Source of the DNA: Clostridiales bacterium
GTDB lineage: Bacteria; Bacillota; Clostridia; Saccharofermentanales; Saccharofermentanaceae
Length of the DNA stretch: 64,000 nt
NCBI GenBank assembly: GCA_017480325.1
Contig: JAFVAY010000006.1
Coordinates: 1 to 64,000, forward strand
Reading direction: 5' to 3'
Both the position numbers and the translations under genes were made by a program. This document shows, piece by piece, positions 59,316 through 64,000 of the stretch (within the stretch, counting starts at the first letter, position 1; each line of letters begins with the position of its first letter). Under the pieces are notes generated by a model that was given only the letters and a program-made list of their open reading frames with translations, was not told the DNA's origin and searched no databases.

Positions 59316-59324
59316 ATTATATCA
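59316..59324 (-). promoter_or_regulatory. extended -10 promoter 7 nt before the EAL-protein ATG
   Basis: TGA-TATAAT on the minus strand (59324-59316) with an extended TG motif, followed by seven bases and ATG. The -35 region is poor, as is usual for extended -10 promoters. Confidence 0.6.
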
Positions 59325-59330
59325 GAAGTA

Positions 59331-59368
59331 AATAATAAAAGGTCTGTCCTTCGAAGAACAGACCTTTT
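59331..59368 (-). terminator. terminator of the tRNA-CAU/tRNA-Tyr transcript
   Basis: Stem AAAAGGTCTGT / ACAGACCTTTT with a 10-nt loop, followed on the minus strand by TTTTATTATTT. It begins at the tRNA-Tyr CCA. Confidence 0.88.
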
Positions 59369-59452
59369 GGTGGGAAGAGGTGGATTCGAACCACCGAAGT
59401 CGTAGACGGCAGATTTACAGTCTGCTCCCTTTAGCCACTCGGGAATCTTCCC
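59368..59452 (-). tRNA. tRNA-Tyr (anticodon GTA), CCA encoded
   Basis: 82-nt class II tRNA: acceptor GGGAAGA/TCTTCCC, D-arm CCCGAGTGGCTAAAGGG, anticodon loop CTGTAAA (GTA), a long variable arm and T-loop GGTTCGAATCC, with CCA at the 59368 end. Confidence 0.95.
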
Positions 59453-59482
59453 ATATATACTTGTCAATCAGTTGAGGTAATA

Positions 59483-59559
59483 TGGTGGGCCCTCAGGGAC
59501 TCGAACCCAAGACCGACCGGTTATGAGCCGGTTGCTCTAACCAACTGAGCTAAGGGCCC
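59483..59559 (-). tRNA. tRNA with CAT anticodon (elongator Met or lysidine-type Ile2), CCA encoded
   Basis: Acceptor GGGCCCT with one mispaired or wobble position near its base, D-arm TAGCTCAGTTGGTTAGAGC, anticodon loop CTCATAA (CAT), T-loop GGTTCGAGTCC. It is not an initiator (no 3 G-C pairs in the anticodon stem of the initiator form and a paired acceptor end). The GGGCCCTTAGCTCAG start is close to Ile2 tRNAs modified by TilS, but elongator Met is also possible. Confidence 0.9.
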
Positions 59560-59592
59560 GTATATTACCTCTCGCGCTCGAAACGCTTAGTA

Positions 59593-59621
59593 AGTATATA
59601 AATTGTTTAACCCTAAGTCAA
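59593..59621 (-). promoter_or_regulatory. promoter of the CAU/Tyr tRNA operon
   Basis: TTGACT (59621-59616), 17-nt spacer, TATACT (59598-59593) on the minus strand, within 10 nt of the end of the fusion gene. Confidence 0.85.
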
Positions 59622-59629
59622 GAGTTATT

Positions 59630-62155
59630 TTACGCTGTAACGATCTTATTGGCATTCTCAAGACCGTGCCTTGTAACAGCCTCCTGTCTCATCTTGTACT
59701 TAAGTATCTTTCCTGCCGCATTCATCGGGAAGGAATCGACAAAGTCAACATATCTCGGGACCTTATGCTTAGCCATGTGAGTCCTTACATAATCCTTGAT
59801 CTCGTCCTCCGAAGACTCGACACCCGGCTTTAAGATGACACAAGCCATTATCTCCTCACCGTAGTCGGCATCCGGAACACCTATGACCTGGACATCCTGG
59901 ATCTTCTCGTGTGTATAGAGGAAGTCCTCGATCTCCTTAGGATAGATATTCTCTCCACCTCTGATGATCATATCCTTGATACGTCCGGTTATCTTGTAGT
60001 AGCCGTCCTCAGGGCGTCTCATGGCAAGGTCTCCGGAGTGAAGCCAGCCGTCCTCGTCGATAGCCGCTGCCGTAGCCTCAGGCATCTTATAGTAGCCCTT
60101 CATGATATTGTAGCCTCTGGCGCAGAATTCGCCCGGAACGCCGTCAGGAAGCTCCTCACCGGTCTCAGGGTCAACGATCTTGGTCTCGACGCCGAAGATG
60201 GAAGGTCCTACGGTATTTACTCTCTGCTCGATGGTATCTGTTGTCTTACTCATGGTAGTAGCAGGCGATGCCTCAGTCTGACCGTATGTGATAACAATCT
60301 CGGGCATGTGCATCTTCTCTATTACCTCTTCCATAGTCTTGATCGGGCAAGGTGAACCCGCCATAATACCCGTTCTCATATGAGAGAAGTCCGTGCTCGG
60401 GAAGTTCTCGTGCCCCAGCATGGCGATAAACATAGTAGGAACGCCGTGGAAGCAGGTTATCTTCTCCTGGTTGATGCAGTGCAAGCCTTTTCGAGGAGAG
60501 AAGGCAGTGATAGGAGACATCGTAACGCCGTGTGTAACGGATGCTGTCATGGCAAGAACCATGCCGAAGCAGTGGAACATCGGAACCTGGATCATCATCT
60601 TATCGTGTGTCGACAGATCCATGCAGTCGCCGATGGCCTTACCGTTATTTACTACGTTGTAGTGCGTAAGCATAACGCCCTTAGGGAAGCCGGTCGTTCC
60701 CGAGGTATACTGCATGTTGCATACGTCGTTCTTATCGATAGTGCGACGGATCCTCTCCACCTCACTGTAGGGAACGTTGTCGGCCAACGCGTTAAGGTCA
60801 TCCCAGTGGAAGCATCCGGGAAGCCTTGACTCGCAGGTAATTACGTTCTTAAGGTACGGAAGTCTCGCGGCATTAAGCTTACCGGGCTCGCTGTCCTTAA
60901 GCTCGGGACATATCTCGTTGATGATCTGAATGTAGTCGGAATCCTTGAACTTATCGATCATAACGAGAGTGCAAGTATCCGACTGACGCAGAAGGTACTC
61001 AATCTCGTGGATCTTATAAGCTGTATTAACCGTTACTAGGACGCAGCCGATCTTGGTTGCCGCCCAGAAGGTCAGATACCACTGAGGAACATTGGTAGCC
61101 CAGATAGCGATGTGATCTCCCTTCTTACATCCCATGGCAAGGAACGCCCTCGCGAGGTTATCCACATCATCACGGAACTCGGGATAGGTCCTTGTGTAGT
61201 CAAGCTCTGTATATCTGAAAGCATACTGATTCGGGAAAAGCTCGCAGATCTTATCGAGAACATCCGGAAATGTAAGGTCTATCAAGGTCTCCTTGGGCCA
61301 GGGGTAGTAACCTGTGCCTCTGTTATCTATTTGAAGCTGCTGCGTTCCGTGGGACTTGTACTGCTCCATGTAGCCTGCGAAGTGAGGCACAACGATATTC
61401 GCATCAAGAAGATCCTTGGACCATCTGTAGACCCACTCGAGTGATACGAAACCGCCGTAGTTAATGGAATCCAGGGCCTCGAAGGTCTCCTTAAGAGGCA
61501 TAGTACCGGTACCCATAAGCTTGTAGGTGACCTTCCCGTCCTCCATAACGGAATCCTTTACATGAACGTGCTTGATATAATCGCCCAGTGTATCCACAGT
61601 CTGCTTGGGTGTCTCATCGAAGAATCTGTAGGGATGATGCATATCCCACAGGGCCGCGACCTTGTGGCTGCCGATCCTGTCGAGTACGCTCTTAAGTCTT
61701 CTCGTGTCGGCATAAACGCCGTTAGTCTCAAGAAGTAGTGTTACATTATGCTCTTCAGCTATGGGTACAAGCTGCTTCATGGTCTCGATAACAACTTCGT
61801 CATCCACTTCCTTGGAAGGCGCCGCATCTCTGTCACCTAAGACTCTTATGAATCTCGCTCCGATCTTGGATGCGAGCTCACAGTAGGCTACTATCTCCGC
61901 CACAGCCTGGTCTCTTGTATTGATATCATTGACAGGCTCGCCAGAAGACAGGCACGGGATCTCGAGCTTCAGCTCTCTTAGCTTGGCTATGGTCTTGGGA
62001 AGCTGCTCCTCCTTGAACGGGGGCGCCTTTACAGAGAAAATATCATTTCCGAGGCCTCTGATCTCGATACCGTCGAAGTTAAAGTCCTTGGCCATGGAGT
62101 AGATCTCCTGCCAGGAAAAATCAGGACACGCAAGCGTCGAAAAACATGTAAGCAT
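59630..62155 (-). CDS. fusion of a xylose-isomerase-like TIM barrel and an AMP-binding acyl-CoA synthetase
   Basis: 841 residues in one frame. Residues 1-270 are a sugar-phosphate isomerase/epimerase-type TIM barrel with the metal ligands E143, D171, H198 and E240 in place, as in hydroxypyruvate isomerase relatives. Residues about 290-841 are a complete ANL acyl-CoA synthetase: P-loop YTSGTTGFPKG (483-493), TYGQTEAS (623-630), GDL at 708-710, the hinge GRIKDMIIRGGENIYP and the catalytic lysine in AAGKILKY (816). A ~20-residue linker joins them. GAGG lies upstream of the ATG. The barrel might generate or isomerise a hydroxy- or keto-acid that the second half activates with CoA; substrate unknown. 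It follows a TetR gene (76-nt gap) with a palindrome between. Confidence 0.9.
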   Translation of the reverse strand: MLTCFSTLACPDFSWQEIYSMAKDFNFDGIEIRGLGNDIFSVKAPPFKEEQLPKTIAKLRELKLEIPCLSSGEPVNDINTRDQAVAEIVAYCELASKIGARFIRVLGDRDAAPSKEVDDEVVIETMKQLVPIAEEHNVTLLLETNGVYADTRRLKSVLDRIGSHKVAALWDMHHPYRFFDETPKQTVDTLGDYIKHVHVKDSVMEDGKVTYKLMGTGTMPLKETFEALDSINYGGFVSLEWVYRWSKDLLDANIVVPHFAGYMEQYKSHGTQQLQIDNRGTGYYPWPKETLIDLTFPDVLDKICELFPNQYAFRYTELDYTRTYPEFRDDVDNLARAFLAMGCKKGDHIAIWATNVPQWYLTFWAATKIGCVLVTVNTAYKIHEIEYLLRQSDTCTLVMIDKFKDSDYIQIINEICPELKDSEPGKLNAARLPYLKNVITCESRLPGCFHWDDLNALADNVPYSEVERIRRTIDKNDVCNMQYTSGTTGFPKGVMLTHYNVVNNGKAIGDCMDLSTHDKMMIQVPMFHCFGMVLAMTASVTHGVTMSPITAFSPRKGLHCINQEKITCFHGVPTMFIAMLGHENFPSTDFSHMRTGIMAGSPCPIKTMEEVIEKMHMPEIVITYGQTEASPATTMSKTTDTIEQRVNTVGPSIFGVETKIVDPETGEELPDGVPGEFCARGYNIMKGYYKMPEATAAAIDEDGWLHSGDLAMRRPEDGYYKITGRIKDMIIRGGENIYPKEIEDFLYTHEKIQDVQVIGVPDADYGEEIMACVILKPGVESSEDEIKDYVRTHMAKHKVPRYVDFVDSFPMNAAGKILKYKMRQEAVTRHGLENANKIVTA

Positions 62156-62165
62156 ACACTACCTC

Positions 62166-62189
62166 ATCGTATAATCATATTTATTCGAT
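62166..62189. promoter_or_regulatory. possible TetR operator before the fusion gene
   Basis: Inverted repeat ATCGTATAA-N6-TTATTCGAT with 8 of 9 positions matching, located 11 nt upstream of the fusion-gene start codon and 42 nt beyond the TetR stop. Binding by that TetR protein is inference. Confidence 0.4.
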
Positions 62190-62231
62190 GGTATTTTAAT
62201 CTCTCATCTACCCTCTGTAAAACAGCAAAGA

Positions 62232-62861
62232 TTAACAAAAATTAGCGATAGTATCCGAATCAAACGTGTAATCCGCACTTATTCCGATGTCTTTAAGAAG
62301 CTTTACCCCCATATCATAAACCATATGACAGGCCTTCTCCTTGGGCATTTTGTAGTTATCAAACATCATAAGCACGGCAAGACCGTGAGTGTAAATTACA
62401 ACATCGCGAACCGTCTGAATTATCGTCTGCTCCGGGATATTATACTGCTTTGACAGTATCTTCACTGCCCCCTCATCAAAGGTCCCGGTAAATATACTCG
62501 GTTTATCTTCGTCCTTAATACCGATCGTCTTCTCTGTATTATCGACCGACAGAAACCTGAATACTTGAGGATGATCACAGGCTATGGAGATATAGTGAAT
62601 ACCCGAGATGAAGAATGCCTCTGTGGCCGCCCTGCCCTCCATCTTCTTATCAAGACTCTCGAACATCTTCATGCCGGCGTAATCGAACAGTTCCTTCTTA
62701 AGCTCAACCATGCTGCCGAAGTGCCAGGATATGGGCTGAGTGGAGCAATTAAGCTTCGCCGCGATCGACTTGATAGCGACATTCTCTATGCCTCCCTCAT
62801 CAAGAAGCTCGAATGCCGCTTCGAGTATCATATTCTTGTCGATCTTAGCTTTACGTCCCAT
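62232..62861 (-). CDS. TetR-family regulator
   Basis: 209 residues. The N-terminal HTH (AIKSIAAKLNCSTQPISWHFGSM near residues 23-45) is a variant of the TetR motif, with W-H-F in place of the usual Y-Y-H-F; the rest is a helical ligand domain. It overlaps the upstream flavoprotein gene by 11 nt and lies directly before the fusion gene, so regulation of that fusion is likely. Confidence 0.88.
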   Translation of the reverse strand: MGRKAKIDKNMILEAAFELLDEGGIENVAIKSIAAKLNCSTQPISWHFGSMVELKKELFDYAGMKMFESLDKKMEGRAATEAFFISGIHYISIACDHPQVFRFLSVDNTEKTIGIKDEDKPSIFTGTFDEGAVKILSKQYNIPEQTIIQTVRDVVIYTHGLAVLMMFDNYKMPKEKACHMVYDMGVKLLKDIGISADYTFDSDTIANFC

Positions 62862-63504
62862 AAGGTCTGTAATCCAAAGGCTTAGTACAACCCCATTCCT
62901 TTGATATTTTCTCGAATGACTTACGCGCGACAGTCTTAAACATCAGGCCAACCAGTACCCGTACATAAGCCGGAAAGACTTCCGGACCTGTAAACGCCTT
63001 ACATTCTTCTGAATCAAAGCTTGCTTCTTCTCCGTATATCTGTCCCATTCTCTTATACGGAGTCGTGATCCTGTCGCGCTTCTCATCTTCAAAGAATCTT
63101 ATACTAAAGTTGTCTCCTTTAACAAGAGTTCCTTTATATCTGCAGCCGAGATGCTTTGACATAAGCTTAAGATATTCCTCACCGCATCTTAACTGACAAC
63201 CCTCTGCAAAACCACTTTGAAGTATAAATGATATGTCGGCATCATCCTTATGAGGTGTTACGGTCTCGAGAAACTCGAGCAACAGCCCGGGAATACACTC
63301 AACATAAAGAGGGAGAGCGATCAGGATGTTGTTACTTTCATCCCACGCCTGTCTTATTGTCTCCCACTGTCTTCTGTCAGAAATCTCGTATCTTAAGTAG
63401 GAATTACCCTTTTCGCTTAGGCCCTCGCAGAACTTATCAAGTATCTTGTCGGTGTTGCTGAACTTCTTTACTCTTGGGCTTCCGTTTATTATTAACACAT
63501 GCAT
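62851..63504 (-). CDS. flavodoxin-fold NAD(P)H-dependent FMN reductase-like protein
   Basis: 217 residues beginning IINGSPRVKKFSNTDKIL, the phosphate loop of NADPH-dependent FMN reductases and iron-sulfur flavoproteins, then IALPLYVECIPGLLLEFLE (second flavin loop). A short C-terminal helical extension ends ISKEWGCTKPLDYRPYG. Clostridial relatives lie beside a second small flavoprotein as here. GGAGG precedes the ATG. It overlaps the upstream gene by 13 nt. Confidence 0.8.
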   Translation of the reverse strand: MHVLIINGSPRVKKFSNTDKILDKFCEGLSEKGNSYLRYEISDRRQWETIRQAWDESNNILIALPLYVECIPGLLLEFLETVTPHKDDADISFILQSGFAEGCQLRCGEEYLKLMSKHLGCRYKGTLVKGDNFSIRFFEDEKRDRITTPYKRMGQIYGEEASFDSEECKAFTGPEVFPAYVRVLVGLMFKTVARKSFEKISKEWGCTKPLDYRPYGT

Positions 63505-63998
63505 GCTGTTACCTCCTCTATCCTGTCCGTGCCGTATACTCCCAGAGACTTGCTGTCGAAGTTAAGCGCGGCGCGCTCGTTCCATTTCCTGAGCTGATCC
63601 ATATCTGCCTCACCGTTACAGATAAGGCCGATGTCAGTCTTATGGTCGTACCTTAGGTAATGCCTCATCTGCCCGTTCTTGAATTTAAGATTCATAGTGG
63701 CTATCGGTATGATCCTGTCGTATATGTTCTTGCCCTTATGATCAATAAACCCGAGCGCTGTATCAGATATCACCCACATCTGATCTGCTTTAATGATTTT
63801 CTTTAAAATCTGTTCGTAGTCATCCTTTATCGAGCATTCCCCCGGAGTCTTAAGCCAGCAATAGTTGCAGCCGATGCAGTGACTGATCTTAAGCGTCGAC
63901 GCCTCGATGATCTCAAAGGGCCTTCCCTTCTCCTTAAGCGACGACCCTATCTTCGCTGTCACATCCGTATCGGAAGTAGTGTTGATTATCAGTACCAT
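63492..63998 (-). CDS. iron-sulfur flavoprotein-like NADPH-dependent FMN reductase
   Basis: 168 residues, complete: the ATG is at 63998, two bases from the window edge, so its ribosome site is not visible. IINTTSDTDVTAKI is the flavin-phosphate loop, and CIGCNYCWLKTPGECSIKDDY near residue 41 is the compact cysteine motif of ISF-type flavoproteins. It should reduce FMN or an electron acceptor with NAD(P)H. It forms a coupled pair with the next flavoprotein, then TetR and the fusion gene follow on the same strand. Confidence 0.82.
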   Translation of the reverse strand: MVLIINTTSDTDVTAKIGSSLKEKGRPFEIIEASTLKISHCIGCNYCWLKTPGECSIKDDYEQILKKIIKADQMWVISDTALGFIDHKGKNIYDRIIPIATMNLKFKNGQMRHYLRYDHKTDIGLICNGEADMDQLRKWNERAALNFDSKSLGVYGTDRIEEVTACMC

Positions 63999-64000
63999 TT

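Noticed and set aside
59309..59467. A 53-codon N-terminal extension of the EAL protein
   Set aside because: It runs through tRNA-Tyr and its terminator; the promoter lies downstream of it.
59483..59559. Initiator tRNA-Met
   Set aside because: The acceptor end is paired and the anticodon stem lacks the three G-C pairs of initiators.

Overview
The window looks like chromosomal DNA of a Gram-positive-type anaerobe of the class Clostridia (Bacillota), moderate in GC. Supporting signs are ireB-ruvX-DUF1292 neighbours, ricT beside holB, a CsoR/CopA copper module, SecG, strong Shine-Dalgarno sites, tRNA genes with encoded CCA, and a 2[4Fe-4S] ferredoxin. A rumen or gut relative of Lachnospiraceae or Saccharofermentans would fit, but this is inference. 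No prophage, insertion sequence, CRISPR array or rRNA is visible.

Layout. 1-2.7 kb: a cut-off Rpn-type nuclease, cytidine deaminase, a nuclease-like orphan with a 10-bp-phased repeat at its start, and an AraC regulator frameshifted at an A8 run. 2.7-6.5 kb: operon flavodoxin - patatin - uppP - GH43. 6.6-13.2 kb: an MMPL exporter with a heptad-repeat partner, divergent from tetR-nnrE-FliB-like; three TTGAC-N5-GTCA(A/T) palindromes sit in the shared promoter region. 13.2-19.4 kb: tRNA-Val, a membrane protein, a DUF4130 gene with an SOS-like box in its promoter, an AT-rich hairpin region, a phosphatase, a broken acetyltransferase, and csoR-copA with a CopZ domain fused to the CopA C terminus. 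19.4-31.5 kb: a large arabinofuranosidase-like envelope protein, CPBP protease, DUF1292 pair, ruvX, ireB, mtaB, aspS, a glycosyltransferase, an HPr-like protein without its histidine, rnr and secG. 31.6-46.3 kb: Ca2+ ATPase, phosphodiester glycosidase, a Val-Asp-Phe tRNA operon, SulP, tatD, metG, a PAS/GGDEF/EAL protein, rsmI, trmN6. 46.3-55.7 kb: a run of ten tightly packed genes (DeoR, esterase-like pseudoenzyme, AraC, folE, folP, folBK, Asn/Arg-rich protein, tmk, holB, ricT) ending with ferredoxin and a terminator. 55.7-64 kb: NhaC antiporter, an EAL protein, tRNA-Tyr and a CAU tRNA, a TIM-barrel/acyl-CoA-ligase fusion, TetR and two flavoproteins.

Most unusual points: (1) four genes have a -10 hexamer only 6-7 nt before the start codon and no Shine-Dalgarno site, which predicts leaderless mRNAs; (2) a sugar-phosphate-isomerase-like barrel fused to an acyl-CoA synthetase; (3) an in-frame Shine-Dalgarno and ATG inside copA that could release free CopZ; (4) two large carbohydrate-enzyme relatives that have lost catalytic motifs; (5) an SOS-like box exactly between the -35 and -10 of a DUF4130 gene that lacks its usual radical-SAM partner. 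All calls were made by reading the sequence; no database search was run.
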